From: Balamuthia mandrillaris
Lineage: Eukaryota; Discosea; Longamoebia; Balamuthiidae
Assembly: GCA_031835245.1 (NCBI GenBank)
Contig: JAVKOQ010000041.1
Span: 200,001-264,000 of the forward strand
DNA: 64,000 bases
Direction: 5' to 3'
The notes below the pieces were generated by a model, which did not search any database, was not told the DNA's origin, and was given only the letters and a program-made list of their open reading frames with translations. The position numbers and the translations under genes are program-made. Shown piece after piece: positions 21,570-36,263 of this stretch. The stretch's first letter is position 1; every line of letters starts with the position of its first letter.

Positions 21570-21678
21570 GTCTCTGCTATGGGATAGTGTATTAATGCTG
21601 TTCTGCCAAAGTTTTTAACAAAAAGCTTCTTCGTTTACTACATTACACATACATTTTGCAATGAGGGAACTTAACAAT

Positions 21679-24600
21679 CTATCCCTCGACACTCCCATCG
21701 ATGAGAGACAGCATGTAGGCGGGAGAAGAAGAGTAAGCGGAAGACATGCAGGATGCCACAAAAAAGTCAGTGAAGAGGGGAGAAAGAGCGTTGGAGAGAC
21801 CCCACGCTGCCTGTGCCAGAGGAGGAAGTGGAAAATCAGTCGATGTGGCTGTGGTAGGTTCTTGCCGCAGCAGCAGGGCTGAAACGTCAAGGCACATTAT
21901 GTGGAGGTAATGGTGGGCGGCCTTGCTGTGGAGCTGAATTTGGCTGACCAGCTCTGGATCAGGGCAGTGTTGGATGACAGCATTCTTGATAGCGGTAATG
22001 TGCGTGAGCAGCTGCAACATGCGTTGTATGTGCGTGTGCAAATTATGATGTTGAGAAGCTGGCGAATCTTGCTTGGATAGAAGATGTTGTACCTCCTGCA
22101 TGCTCTCTAGCAGGCCTTTTAGCTGCTCCACCATCAACTGCTCGAACTGCGTCATGCTGCTGTCCTCGAACAGGTCTGCCACCACTTCTTCCACCTGGAG
22201 GCATGCCGTTCTCATTAACTTGTCCTCATTCTCTGGAGTAAGAGTCACCATGGTATGGTCTGAGCTCAGCAGGTTTGTCAGCTGCAAAAGCTCCGCCGCA
22301 ATACCCCGCAACATATCTCTCAACTGAGCCTCGGTAGTCGTCGTTGCCGTATCAGATATGCCCTGTGTCTGCGCTGATCTTCTCTCGCGATGGGACATGT
22401 GAGTCCTGGCGTTCTGCAGCAGTTGGTTGAGTCTCTTGTGCACTTGTTCGCAGCTATCCAGCAACTTGTTCTGCACATCGGGGTTCACGATCTCTGCTGC
22501 CTTGATGCTCACCACTTGTGAGAGCTGTGGAGAACCAGGGTAAGGAGGGGAATGTAGAGTGTGCGGAACATGGTACGTACGTGCTCGATAGAGATAAGCG
22601 CAAAGCGAGCTTGCTCATCAAGTTTTTCATCAGATGCACCCAGCGCTATATGCAATATCTTGGCGATGTGTTGAGTGCAGGTTTGGATCAAAGGAATGAG
22701 GTCATCCATGGACGGAAGGCTGTTATAGTCGAGAATAGCAAAGAGACCGCTCAGCGCGTAGACCAGGGCGAAGGTAGCACCAGCAATGGAAGTGATTATA
22801 GGTGGTCCTTCCGTTGGGAGAGAAGAAGCATCCGTGGAGCCAAGTTGCTTAGCTGCCAAAATGAGGGTCTTGGCGTTCCGTTGCAACATTTGGGAATGAG
22901 CCAGAGTTTTAGCTTTAGCTTCTGGGTATATCTCCAGTCCTTGCTTCAGTTCCCCAAACAGCTGTTTAATACCAAAGGCCACACCTTTGAGGGAGGAGCT
23001 CAACCTCTCCACCTGGACAGAACTCAGCGTTGCGGAGGAGGAGGCATCTTGAGCGTTTTTCACGGCCACCGTAAACTCCATAAGCGCGGTAGCCAATGTT
23101 CTGACAATGTGACCTTGCCCCTTGTCTCCCGCTTTGCTGGCAGCATCACGAGCTTCCTCCTCCTTCAAACAACGACTCAACAAGTTTTTTGTTGATATTG
23201 TCGGTGAGAGGAGGAAGGAATATGTTCCACCAGGTTGCTGCGATAGAGAAGATGAGTTAGGCAGTGTTCCTACAGCCTCTGTAGCAACCGGGTCATCGTT
23301 AGGGGGGAGGCCTTCTTGTTGGAGGCGAGGAAGGAGAGATGTTGGGGGGGTGGCTGATGCCGCAGCTGGTTTGGGCGAGGTGGAGCTGATATCCGTTGCT
23401 TGGACACGCTCTCTGTTCTCTTTTTCTTGCGGAACGTAAACCTTCCAGACGGTCGTAGTAGGGGGAGGAGTGGAAGCGAGGGTAGCAGGGCCAGTGGTTG
23501 TGACAGAGGAAGTGGAAGAGCTAGCAGCAGAGGAGGCCTCCTTTACGACTATGGATCTAGGAGATGGCGATGGTTCAACCTGTTGGAAGATACCAGGTGG
23601 AGCTGACTGCCGCTTGTCTCTGTTGTCGCCCTCGCCAATGCGACCTGGCTGGGCGAAGCCCCTGGGTTGTTGCTCTGAGCTGGTTGCAAGGGAGGGGAAT
23701 GTGATGACCTGATTAGTGCCCCACGCCACGCCCACTGTCTTTCTCTTGGCTTCTGTTGAATGCTCACCGGGCTGTTTGGCTTTCGCAGGATAACCTGGTT
23801 TTTGTTTGTTTTTGATCACATCAAAACTCATTACATAAGTTCGAGAGAGTGTGTTGGAAGGCAGACGTATCTCACCCATTTTTTTCGCGTTAAACTGTTC
23901 CATCAGCTCCGCGGCGATGGAAGCTGCTTTTGTTTGTTCTGCTCTGGACGAAATAACATCAAACTGATGCCGGTCAAGGCAGGAGGTTGGCTCGCTCGGC
24001 CTTCCCTCAAAGATCTCAAGGTAGTAGCATATCATTCTCTCCACCACAACGTTAGCAGCTTGCATATCTTCCATCATGGTCATTGGGTTGGGATTCTCTA
24101 TGAACAGTAAATTAGGACCTAAAACGGTTGCAAGTGCAGCAGCCGTCATCTTGTTTTGTTGACTGTGGGCAAGGGTATCCATGCACAGTTTTAGCACTAA
24201 TTCCAAGATTGCGTAATTACAGTGCGGCAGTTGAGATATCAAACGTTTCGTCTCTTGTATAAATATGCTGGACTCGAGTTGTGGCCGTCCTGATCATTGT
24301 TTTCACCAGTTCGCAAGGTCAACAGCCCATTCTCCATTCAAAAAAATAATAGAGCAAAGAAATAGCATACGCCCAAGCTCTAAAAATGAATTGTAAAGAG
24401 CAAATGTCATGATTGGCTCTGGTAATTCCCGCAACCACCGCTTTATAAAGCCCGTCACACAGTTTACATCGTCCACTGTGTTAAAGTCCACGTGCTCACC
24501 TAGCAGTTGCAGCAGAGGGAGTAGCGTTTGTCATAGACTAAATAAGTCAAAACTGCAGCCAAACAAACAAACAAGAAAAAACGTGTAGGCAGTTGAAGTA

Positions 24601-26266
24601 GAGCAGTTCTAACCGCTGTCCGCCCGAGCTTTTAACCATTCAAGAGTCCTGATGTTACCAGATATCCTAAACACACCTTCCGTCTTTATGGCTGTGCGGC
24701 GGTCAGTATGAGAATATTTTTGCCTAGCGATGATAGCATACCGTTTACGTTGTGTAGATGGTCTATTGCTGCTTTGATAAGCGGTGGCACGCCGCCGTCT
24801 CTTTGCCATAAATCGTTTAATGGCACTCCAAAAAAATGTTTCTGGGTCTTCTTATCATGTCAACAAAAAAGGAGAGTTTTAAACCATTTGCAAAACCAGA
24901 CACATATGTGGACAAACCTTTTTGTAGCTGGCAAGTTCGCTCAGGTCAGAAAGATCAATTGCCCTCGCTATAACATTCTCTTGTTTAGTTTTTAAGTCCT
25001 CCCACTCTTGTTTGCCCTGTTTGTATGGCATGGTTTTGTTTTGGAGGAAAGCACGTTTGACTCGGCGTAACACAAACGAAGAAGACCAGAGGCGTAATAT
25101 AAACCTGGCTCACGGCCTCTCTCCATGAGGAGAACTGTTGTTTTAGAGCTGCCGTAAAGCTAGAACCCTTGCTGAAAAACGAGTCGTAGGCTTCCATGAG
25201 GTCGCACAGCTGCGGCAAGCAGCAACGCATTAGCGACCCGCGCGCAAAACGCAAAAATAATCATCTTTGAATGAAAACAGCGCACCCGTTGCAACAAAGT
25301 CCATTCCACTTTCTCATTGATGACCAGCAGTGCACAAAGCGTTTCTTTGCCCAAGAGCTCATACTCCTTCCTGCAATCGAACAACTCCTTCTCCGCCTCT
25401 GCAACACCCTTTTGGGCTCCTGTTTTCCTGGCCCTCTCTGTCGCGCTTTTATGCTTGGCCTGAGCTGCGTCATATCGTAACCGTGCTCTTTCGTGCTTCG
25501 CCTTCCACCCCTAGGTTATCACAACCATTGTTGTACGATCAGCGTGGAAAAGCAAAAGACTTTCAGTTTGCTTCTCTTCTTGTTTCTTAATTTCTTTTCT
25601 TTTCTTTTTTTTCATGATCCTTATTCTCCTCTCCGCGAGCGTGCGAGGAAAGAGAACGAACCATGGCTTCGTGGACTTCCGACCGCAAAAGAGTCTCCAT
25701 GCAGACAATGGTTTCTTTCATTTCCTGGTTCTGTGTTGGCAGAACAAGGGTTGGTTACAGATGTATTAAAAGTGGGATGGCCTGGGAGTCTTACCAAAGA
25801 GTTCTGTATGCCCTGCACGCTCGATTGAAGCTCCACCAACCTTTCTACTACCGTTCCTGAGAAAATCCATAGGCGGAGGCAGAGTTGGGAGAAGCAGAAA
25901 CGAACAAAGTAGTAAAAAGGAATAAAGGAAGGTACCAAGGGATGTTTTTCCGTAACCAGCATTGAGGACTTGAGCATACTCGAGCAGAGCAGAAGAGACC
26001 CCCCTGGAATCTTCCACGATGGTCTCGCTGTCTCTGTGATATTTTTCCAACCGTTTCACCACGTCCGACATGCCATGCTTGTTCTCGTGGTTTCTCTAAG
26101 GTTGTGATAAAAAGAGCTGTCAGGAGGCCCTATTGCCTATACTTTTGACAAAGGACGATGCAGCATGTACCAGTAACTGGTTTCGTAGGGCTTCCGGGTC
26201 CTCAGTGACTTCTGACTTGCCAAGCTTCTCTAGTGCCTTCTGCCTGGCCAACAAGATCCGCTTCAT
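21679..26266 (-). CDS. BAR and RhoGAP domain protein with long helical tail
   Basis: Twelve exons run from 26266 down to 21679 (the largest are 24289-22581 and 22524-21679) and give about 1,235 aa. Residues 1-270 form an all-helical BAR-type region (for example [55 protein letters not shown]). Next comes a RhoGAP domain with FGVPLNDL, the arginine-finger segment [23 protein letters not shown] and [19 protein letters not shown] Pro/Ser-rich linker follows, and then about 500 residues of helices. It resembles ARHGAP17/ARHGAP44-type proteins, which bend membranes and switch off Rac or Cdc42. The first exon boundary (26266-26150, donor GTCAAA) is weak. Translation could instead start at the ATG in exon 2 (about 26,071). 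The helical tail looks vinculin/talin-like, but I cannot confirm that. Confidence 0.8.
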
Positions 26267-26821
26267 GCCTGCTATCACCAAACGGCCAAGCAGTCTCAGG
26301 TCTCGTCCCTCTTCGCCAAGGAAGGGATAACCTCTTCTTGCAGCGACACCTCCCCGCAATATCTATTTGAGTCTCTTTGTCGCTCCGCTGAACCCTTGTA
26401 GGATTCAGAAAGGATGGGTAGCCAAACCTCCCTCCCTCCCTCCCCAATTCAACTTCAACAGAACAAGTGTTCCACAACAACCAACAAGGAGAGTTTTTAG
26501 GGCTGGGGAGGATAGGCGGGGCAAGGGGCACGAGCTCAGCCCTGTCTGGAAAGGTAATAAACTGGAGGTTGCCCTTTGAGGCAGCAGAAAGTGAGATTTC
26601 AAGGTTAGGGTTAGCGGCTGGGCATGGTTCTCCAGGGATCCGATGAAAAGCAAAGAAGAAGAAAAGGAAGAAAGAAGAAGGAAAGAAGAAGAAAAGGAAG
26701 CAGCTGCCACTTTTTGCCTCCTTGCTACGCAAACTTGGCTGGGTTCTTTATTCCGCTTCAAAGGGAGGCCACCTTTTAGTTACTGTTACCCTCACCTGTT
26801 TTTTTGAGTGCCTTCACGCCA

Positions 26822-27754
26822 ATGGACCTCATTCAGTTGCAGAACCTCTGCAAACGGGATCCAGACTCCTATCGCGATGAGTTTCTGTTACAGTACCGCC
26901 ACTACCAAACGGAAATGGAGATCTTCAAGCTGAAACCCTCCAAAGACCCAGAGGCTTTTGCTGCCCTCATCAACTACCTCAGTCAGGTTGCCGCCTGTTA
27001 TCCGCAACAATTGGCCGAGTTCCCCAACCAACTGATGGAGCTCCTCGAGAACAACTATTCCGTGCTGGACCCGGAACTGCGGAGAGCTCTGGTCAAGGCC
27101 CTCATCCTCATGCGCAACAAGGACTTGTTGCCACCGACAAGCTTGTTGCGCCTATTCTTCATGTTGTTCCGGTGCCATGACAAGGCCTTGCGCTCCCTTC
27201 TCTACACTCACATTGTTAGCGACATCAAGAACCTCAACCAGAAACAAAAGAACCACAAGGTGAATCGCACCCTCCAGAACTTCATGTACACCATGCTTGC
27301 CGATACCAATGAAGTTGCTGCCAAAAAGTCGGTCGATGTCATGATCGAACTGTACCGTAAACGGATTTGGTTGGTTGCCTTGTTTACCATCTCTCCTTCT
27401 GACCTAGCATTCCTCTTACTTCTGCTTCTTCTGCTTCTGCTTCTGCTTCTTCTGCTTCTTCTTCTTCTTCTTTTGACTTACGCTAAACAATTGCACCAAC
27501 AGGAACGACAGTAAAACGGTAAACGTGATCAGCGAGGCTGTCTTCTCTCCGAATGCCAAAATCAAGACCTGCGCCCTCAAATTCTTCTTGACGGTAGACG
27601 CACCCGATGACGAGGACGAGGAGGCTGCTACCAAGGAAACCCTGACGGAGAAAGAGGCTAGGGAAAAGTATAGCACTCGTGCTGGCAAAACCAAGAAGCG
27701 AAAACGCCGTCTTGAGAAAGCCCTCAAAAAGGTCAGGCCTCCATTCCTTACGTC

Positions 27755-27789
<35 letters not shown>

Positions 27790-28080
27790 TTTCTCTCTCT
27801 CATCAAGTACACTTCGTTTCAATATTTAGGCCAGAAAACAGACCAACGCAGAACGGGAGGTGCAACCTAATTTTCCTGCTCTTGAGTTGGTGAACAACCC
27901 ACAAGGCTACACCGAGAAACTGCTGGGTTGCCTCAAGCACTCCAACGATAAATTTGAAGTCAAAATAATGATGATGAACCTCATCTCTCGGCTTATGTCA
28001 TCTCATAAGCTCATGGTCCTCAACTTTTACTCTCATGTTTTGAAATATGTGAAGCCCCACCAAGAACGTATGCTCTAGTT

Positions 28081-28119
<39 letters not shown>

Positions 28120-29348
28120 ATCAATATTTCTATTGGAGGCTAACACAATACGTCTTCCTTAAGATATAACCTTGATTCTAGCTATCGCTGCTCAGTCCTG
28201 CCATGACTTGATCCCACCAGACGCGCTGGAACCTCTCCTCAATACTCTTACCAACAACTTTGCAAGTGAGCACTGTGCACCTGAAGTGATAGCCATAGGG
28301 TTTGTTACCCTTTTTTTTCGTGTAGCTTCAATTCTTATGTCCTCTCTCTCTCCCCCCCCCCTCTCCCTCTCTCTCCTCTCTCTGTAGTATAAACACGATA
28401 CGAGAAATATGTGCACGACAGCCATGTGCAATGACAAAACAGATGCTGAGAGAATTGACCGTGTTCAAAAAGTCACATGATAAGGGAGTAATGATGGCAG
28501 CACGCTCTCTCATAACCCTGTATCGAAACGTGAATCCAATGTTGCTGCACAAAAAAGACCGGGTAACCTTCTTTCTTTGAACATTGTTAGTTATCTCATT
28601 AACATTGCGTCTATTGTGTCCGTAGGGCAAGTTTGCGGACCTCACTATTGTTCCTAAAGAATACGGAGAGCTCCGTCCCGTTCAAATGGAGCTTTTGGGA
28701 CAGAGTAATGATGGAGAAACAGAGCGTGCAAAGGGCACCAATGAAGAACCTATAAGCTGGTTCATTGATGAGAAAAAGGGAGGAGTGCCTATCTCTCTTG
28801 CGACAGGTGGGCAATCTTCTGGCGGAGAAGGCGAGGAAGAGGAAGAGGAAGACGAAGACGAAGACGAAGAAGAGGAAGGAGAAGAGGGGGAGGGGGAGGA
28901 GGAGGAAGAAGAAGAGGGAGCGAACGTAGCCTCAACAGAGGAAAATAGCGAACGGGCAAGCCACATCAACAGGAAGAGAAGAAAGGTACAGGAAGAAGAG
29001 AGTGAAGAGAGCGAAGAGGATGATGGCGGACCAGAAACTGGAATAGGAACGCTGGTGGACCCCGGTCGCATCGAAGGGTATCGAAAGCGGCAAAGGATGG
29101 CCAAGGAAGAGCGAATGGCGATGGTGCTAGAGGGCAGAGAGGGGCGAGAAAAGTTCGGCAGGCCCATCAAGACCGGCGCAGGCGGTACTACCAACAAGGA
29201 AAAGGAGAAGAACCAGCCTTTCATGATGGCTCGCCAGAAAAAAGCCATCCAGGACAAGCGCAAGCTCTCCGTCAGAGAGAAAGCCAGGAAGCGAAGAGGA
29301 AAGGGTAAAGGGCAGAGAAAGCAGTTTGGTGGCCGGAAGAGGAGATGA
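26822..29348 (+). CDS. SDA1: SDA1 60S ribosome biogenesis factor
   Basis: Six exons (26822-27369, 27503-27731, 27842-28067, 28164-28299, 28388-28562, 28626-29348) give 678 aa. The start [17 protein letters not shown] is followed by [59 protein letters not shown] and, at the C-terminus, [18 protein letters not shown]. These match the SDA1 family throughout. SDA1 is needed for maturation and nuclear export of pre-60S particles and for actin organisation in yeast. An acidic stretch of about 40 Glu/Asp near residue 490 is typical of nucleolar factors. Intron 1 contains a CTTCTG repeat, and introns 2, 3 and 4 contain CT repeats. The gene diverges from the BAR-RhoGAP gene (555 bp gap) and converges with TPI (88 bp gap). 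Confidence 0.93.
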
Positions 29349-29436
29349 ACTTTTGTTGTCACCCTGCTATTCTTTTCTAGAAACAGAATAGTGTGGTTGG
29401 TTGGACTTTTTTGTTTGGCTGTTATATGCACACCCT

Positions 29437-30679
<1,243 letters not shown>

Positions 30680-30908
30680 TGTGTACACAACTAACTGACT
30701 GATCCTCCTCCTCCTCCTCCTCCTCCTCCTCCTGGCTTCTAGTTGGGTGTCCAGGGGTGCCTCAGAGGGGTTTGGGGGTGTGCGTGTGTGTGTGTGTGTG
30801 TGGCAGGTGTTGGTGGTTGGTGCATGAGGGGGAATAGGCTCTTCGTGCAGCACGTGCCCTCCCTCCATGTCGTCTCGAAAAATAAAGCAGGCTTCGTTCA
30901 TTTGTGTA

Positions 30909-31797
30909 TTATAGAATAAGCCCGACGACGTCTTCGCCCTCAGGGCCGGCAATGGAAGGGCTTGGGCGCGGCCTCCGCCAACGAGCAAGCACGCCATTCA
31001 AACGGGAGGAGACAACGGGAGCCAGATTGACGAGAAGGAAACCAGCGACCACCAACAGCGACCCTCCCAGAAACATGAACGTGAACCGTGTGTCCTTCTT
31101 GAGCACAATGTCAGCGGCCATAGCGATGGGTATGGAAAGGCTAAGGCCTACGGTCCCCACCAGTGGGCTAGTCAGCAGTATGGCCCACAACCACAAGAAG
31201 TCGGAGAGTACTGTCCCTATCAAGCCGTTGGCCAACAGGTAGAGCCACACCTTCCACTCTGGCACGCTAAACTCTTCCACTCCGGTGTAGTGTAGCACTA
31301 TAATGACTGGCCATAGCATTACAAAGTTGAATGTACCCACCATCCCTGTTTTTGTTTTGTGTGGTTTTGTTTTCATTTCCAAGATATGTTTGTTATGGTG
31401 CAGAGAAGAAGGAAGCAGCAAAGGGTAGGTATATATACCAAAGAAACGACATGCGTTCAGTCTGGACTCGTCAGGAATCATCTTTTTGAGGAGGGTAGCA
31501 TAGAGGGCGTAGAACATAGCACTAAGCAGGCTGAGCAAGTCTCCCCATAAGCGGTCTTTCTGGTCGTCTTTAGCATCACTAAAGCTGACCATCGCCACTC
31601 CGCCCAAGCTGCATTGCACTTCATGGATGAGTGCAAAGCAAATGTACGATTGTAACGAGGAAAGGGATGACTAACGTAAGCAACACAGCCAGCAACTTGG
31701 GCAGGGAAAAGGTGTCCACTCTGAACATCACGCTAAGGATGAGAGTACCAAGACCTGTTACGTGAAGATTGCAGAACAATCATAAGAGAGGGAGAGA

Positions 31798-31840
<43 letters not shown>

Positions 31841-32464
31841 AGGCAGCAGGAAAGATCAAACGTGCTTGAAGTGGAGCTGAGAACGGTGTTGGAAGAAACA
31901 GAGGTTAGGGTAAGGCTAGCATTGTAGCTGTAATTGGCAATAAACCAAACGAGGCAGAAGACTAGCGCTATCTTGGCAAGTTCCCGCGAGCTGAACGGTG
32001 CGACGGTGATTGTGGAAGCGGTGGTGTTGATGCTCAGTGCCTCCTCTTCGTCTTGAAGGTTTGTGTAGCGGTGACCAGCCTGCATTTTATCTTTTGCCTC
32101 ACCACCTTCAGAGCCAGCTTTCTTTCGAAAACATCTGTGGATGGTTCATTACAGGAAAAAGGGTGTAAATGACAGCGAGACACGATTGTTCCAGTGAAAC
32201 TACTCACTTGAGGTCGCGAATGTAGTCCAACAAGTAGATCGAGAAAAGAGAAGTGGAAAAGTAGGTCAGGAAGAAGGGATGTCCAAAGTGGTTGTCCTTA
32301 AAGATAAACTGCATTAACTCGCTAGAGCTCACCCAAATGAACACCACCCCGACCATAAGCCCAACCCCTAAAATCCAGCGTAGTCGTAGTCGAGGAGCAT
32401 CGGAGGGACCAACGGCAAGGATGGGCTTCCCAGCGGATTGTTCTCTCTCTCGTTCTTCTGCCAT
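30909..32464 (-). CDS. SLC35F5/THI74-like membrane transporter (EamA/DMT superfamily)
   Basis: Five exons (32464-32208, 32134-31866, 31754-31676, 31608-31451, 31345-30909) give 399 aa with about ten hydrophobic segments. Conserved blocks include FIANYSYNASLTLTSVSSNT, SSTSSLGTLILSVMF, LSLLSAMFYALYATLLKK, LLANGLIGTVLSDFLWLWA and SPLVGTVGLSLSIPIAMAAD, which follow the SLC35F5 pattern closely. The substrates of this subfamily are poorly defined. Yeast relatives sit in vacuolar or ER membranes. The donor after exon 2 appears to be GC (TTCAA/GCACGT), chosen because it alone keeps frame and homology. The gene is head-to-head with the PKA regulatory subunit gene (383 bp gap). Confidence 0.88.
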
Positions 32465-32847
32465 CGTTTTCCTTTTTCTTTTCCTATTTTTTTATATCAA
32501 ATCGTGTCGTCATGGACAAGGAGGAATCTCCTAACAACCTGTTGCCATGAGACGGTTTCTTGGCAACTGACCCGGCTCAGCCCTATTTTTGGCGTGCCTT
32601 CTTCTTTGCGTGCGGCGCCACCAACAAAAGGGGGGCACGCCGCAAGAGAGAGAGAGAGAAGAAAGGGAGGGCTTTTCCAACAACAGCAAAAAATTAAAAA
32701 ATATATATATAGCAGAGTGTACATCCTCCTCCCTCCTTCTGCCTTTGTTGTTGTTCTTTGTCTTTCTTCTGTTGCAAAACAAAACAGCGCTGTTGTCTGT
32801 GGTTCGCTTACATTCATTCCTATACATAAAAAGAAACCTTGAAAGAA

Positions 32848-33426
32848 ATGGCGGAAGGGCAGAAAGATTACTTGAAGGAAACAGGCGTGGACAAGATCTT
32901 GGAGGCGCTGGCCTCTCAGCTCTACGCTGAAAAACCAGCCAACGCTGTGGACTACTTGGTTCAGTACCTCCAAGACAACAAAGAGCAATTGGAGCAAGAG
33001 CTTAAGAAAACCACTCACCAGCAACAAGGCGTTGAAGAGGACAAGGGCAAAGACAAACTTAACAAATCCTCTCTTCAACGCGAAGAAGAGGAAGAGGACG
33101 AAGCAGGTATGGACGTCGGTGGAGCTTCTGGTGCTGCACCCGAGCTCGAGGAGGAAGACGCACACTTTTTGTCAATGAGGAGCGCGCCCAGACGCCGCAT
33201 GGCCATCTGCAGCGAGCCCGTCGACACTAACGAGCTGGAAGAGCGGCCCTATGAAGCTGCCGTGCCCAAAGACCCTGAAACACAGCAGAGGTTGGAGCGC
33301 GCCCTCCGCCACAACATTCTTTTTGCCCACCTTGAAGAGGAGGAGCGCAAAGAAGTTTTCGACGCTATGTTCGTCGTTCATCACAAAGCCGGTGACATTA
33401 TCATTAAACAGGGTCTCTCCCTCCTT

Positions 33427-33460
<34 letters not shown>

Positions 33461-34357
33461 TTCCTTTGTGCGCAAGTCTCACATGTTCATTATTGTAGGT
33501 GATGCTGGAGACAACTTTTATGTGGTGGATTCTGGTCAGTGCGAGGTTTGGGTGGAAAAGGAGGGCCAACCAGCTGAGAAGGTGATGGTTGTTGGCGAGT
33601 ATGGCAGCTTTGGAGAGCTCGCTTTGATATATGGAACCGCAAGGGCTGCCACCGTCAAGGTATGCCATCCTTTGTTTTCTTTTAACTTTGTTATGGTGAT
33701 ACCAACAATGACAAATAATAGGCAACAACAGACTGCACACTGTGGGCAATTGGTCGTGTGACCTACAGACGTATCTTGATGGGAGCTACCATTCGAAAGC
33801 GAAAACTCTACGAGAGCTTCCTAGAGAAGGTGCCCATTTTGGGTACGCGTTCTCCTCAGTCTTTTGTGCTTGGTGTTGCATGATACTGACACATGTGTGC
33901 CTAACAGCGCCGCTCTCCAAGTATGAAAGGTTGACAGTAGCGGATGCCCTGGAGCCTGCTCTCTTCAAGGATGGGGAGGTTATTGTACACCAAGGTGCCG
34001 AGGGCGACACATTCTATATTATTGTGGAGGTATGTACACCGCTCTTGTTGCTCTTTTGTTGTGTCAGGAGAGAGAACGTTGGCAGTCACTAAGGAAGACG
34101 TGCAGGGAGAGGTCAAGGTCCTCCAGAAGCAGGAAAATGGGGAGGCAGCAGAGATAGCAAGACTACACTCTTCGTCCTACTTTGGAGAGATATCCTTGTT
34201 GACAAACAGACCACGGGCTGCTACTGTGGTTGCTGTTGGCGATTGTAAGTGCGTGAAGATGGACCGCGACCGCTTTGTGCGTGTGATGGGACCCTGTGAA
34301 GACATCCTGCGCCGCAACATGCAGGTCTATAACCAGTACATGTCTACCAAGATTTAA
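32848..34357 (+). CDS. PKAR: cAMP-dependent protein kinase regulatory subunit
   Basis: Five exons (32848-33412, 33499-33659, 33722-33842, 33908-34029, 34073-34357) give 417 aa. The N-terminus (residues 7-45, [20 protein letters not shown]) has the RIIa-type dimerisation/docking fold. A pseudosubstrate segment, [12 protein letters not shown], has Ala at the phospho-acceptor position, as in type I subunits. Two cyclic-nucleotide domains follow with phosphate-binding cassettes [16 protein letters not shown] and [16 protein letters not shown]. Both keep the Glu and Arg that bind cAMP. It holds the PKA catalytic subunit inactive until cAMP binds. An acidic linker lies between docking domain and inhibitor. 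The last acceptor is GAGAG/AGAACG, which fits the reading frame better than the nearer CAG. Confidence 0.95.
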
Positions 34358-35120
34358 ACCCGATTCAATTTTTTTTTAAATTTTATCAAACCTTGCTAGT
34401 AAGCTTTCTCTCTCCCTCACCCTCCCTCGCCTACCTCCTTGGGTGATCTCTTCAGCAGGAACGGATTGTTAAAAAAAGATTTCGCTTGTAAATCGCATAA
34501 CAAGAATTAATTGTTATTTCTTTGTGAAAAAATAAATGTGGGTGGCACTCCTTTTGGGTCCGCAAGCAAGCGTGAACCGGTTTGAAGGGCTCAGCACAGG
34601 CGGACCCAACATAAACAGAAGCCAACACCTTTTCGAAAATTATAATCTCGCTCCAAAGCGAACCAAACCGCTTGACCAAAAATGCAAGCGGCTGGATTAG
34701 AGGGAGCACATTTTGTAGGCAATTGCCACCAATAAAACTCAAACTCAAACTCCTCTCCACACACACAACACTCCTCTCTTGTTAACCTGGTTCAGTAGTA
34801 GGGGGTGGGTGGGTGGGGTACAAACTCAACCCAAACTCCTCTCCACACGCACACGTACACTCTCCTAGAAAAAAATTATAATAATAATAAAAAAAAGGGG
34901 ATGGTGGTGGTAGTGGGATGAAAAAGAAAAAAAAAAAAGAGAGGGGGTCGCCTGAGGAGTAATTTGTGGGGTACTTCAGCTAACCAAAAGAACAGCAGGA
35001 GGGAGGGAGGGGTTTCTTTTGTGAAGCAGCAGCAGCAGGCAGACCCACACAGAAGAGAAACAAAGGGCCGCTTTTGCCTCTGTAACTCGCTTTCGCAGCA
35101 GTAACCAGCAAGCCAACATT
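34358..35120. other. intergenic between PKA-R and USP48-like genes
   Basis: No gene is seen. A/T runs follow the PKA-R stop and probably contain its poly(A) site. The repeated motif AACTCAAACTCCTCTCCACACAC occurs near 34,740 and 34,830 in slightly different forms. The last 200 bp upstream of the USP48-like start are purine-rich. Confidence 0.4.
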
Positions 35121-36219
35121 ATGTGGTCACGACCTACGGGGCCTAGTTACGATGCGCAGCTGGAGAGGTTGTTGCAAGAGTCGACCATAACCCAAGAGCA
35201 TGTCAACTATCTCTACCACATTAAGAGGGAACAGTGCAAAAGAGGAGACCGTAACAGCCGCGCACACGCTGTCACTTTTGGCAAAGAAAAGCATTGCATA
35301 GACAACCCCAACTGTTTTATTGCGCTTGGGGAGTTGGAGCGGATCAAGGCCGACGAGGAGGCTGTTCTCGTTAAACGCATCGGCAGCAACCCCCAGGAAT
35401 TGCTGCGGGAGGGCGAACGCTTTGTCGGCCTCAAGGTCTCCCTTTTTCTATTCGTGAGAGAGAGAGAGAGAGAGAGGAAATGCTTGAGCAGCGACAATAG
35501 TGGAGAGTTCTTTTATATGTTTTTGGCCAAGTGGAAAAAAGCTAACGCCGATGCTTCATGTATAGAACTTGGGTGCTACATGTTACATGAACAGTCTGTT
35601 GCAGGCTTTGTACATGAACAAGGCGTTTAGGCAAGGAGTATTTGACTGGTCTCCCGAAGAAACTACAGAAGAAGATAGCGCTGAGGTAATTGTCCTATTT
35701 CTCCCTTTCTATTTGTCGTTTGGGTTCGTTATATATCTTCTGTTGCCATAATTGTTTTATGCTATTTTGTTTGGAGGCAACGTGCTAACATGACTTTTGT
35801 GTTGTTGTTTTCAGAAAGCGGGAGAGCCAATGACAGAGGATGACGTTTGCTTCCAGTTTCGCCTTCTCTTTGCGCACTTGCAGCATGGCACGCAAAAGTA
35901 TTTTGCTCCGTATAGATTTACGAAAAGTTTGAAGATCAAAACATCCATCCAACAAGATGCCCAGGAGTATGTCCCACACCTTCTGCTTAACATGTGCTCG
36001 CTCACTAACCACATTAATATTCAATCAACCAAAAAGGTTCTATAAACTTTTGATATCATATCTGGAGGCTAGGTTTGCTAAATCCCGCCACCCCCACGTT
36101 CGCAACTTGATCAAAAACCAGTTTGCTGGCAAGTATGCCTATGTTACCACTTGTAGCGCTTGCGACCGTATATCCCGCCAGAACGGCGAGTTTTATGAGC
36201 TAGAGCTTCATATCGAGGT

Positions 36220-36263
<44 letters not shown>

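Noticed and set aside
30980-31250. Plus-strand ORF opposite the SLC35F5-like gene
   Set aside because: It is a shadow frame of a conserved transporter exon and has no independent support.
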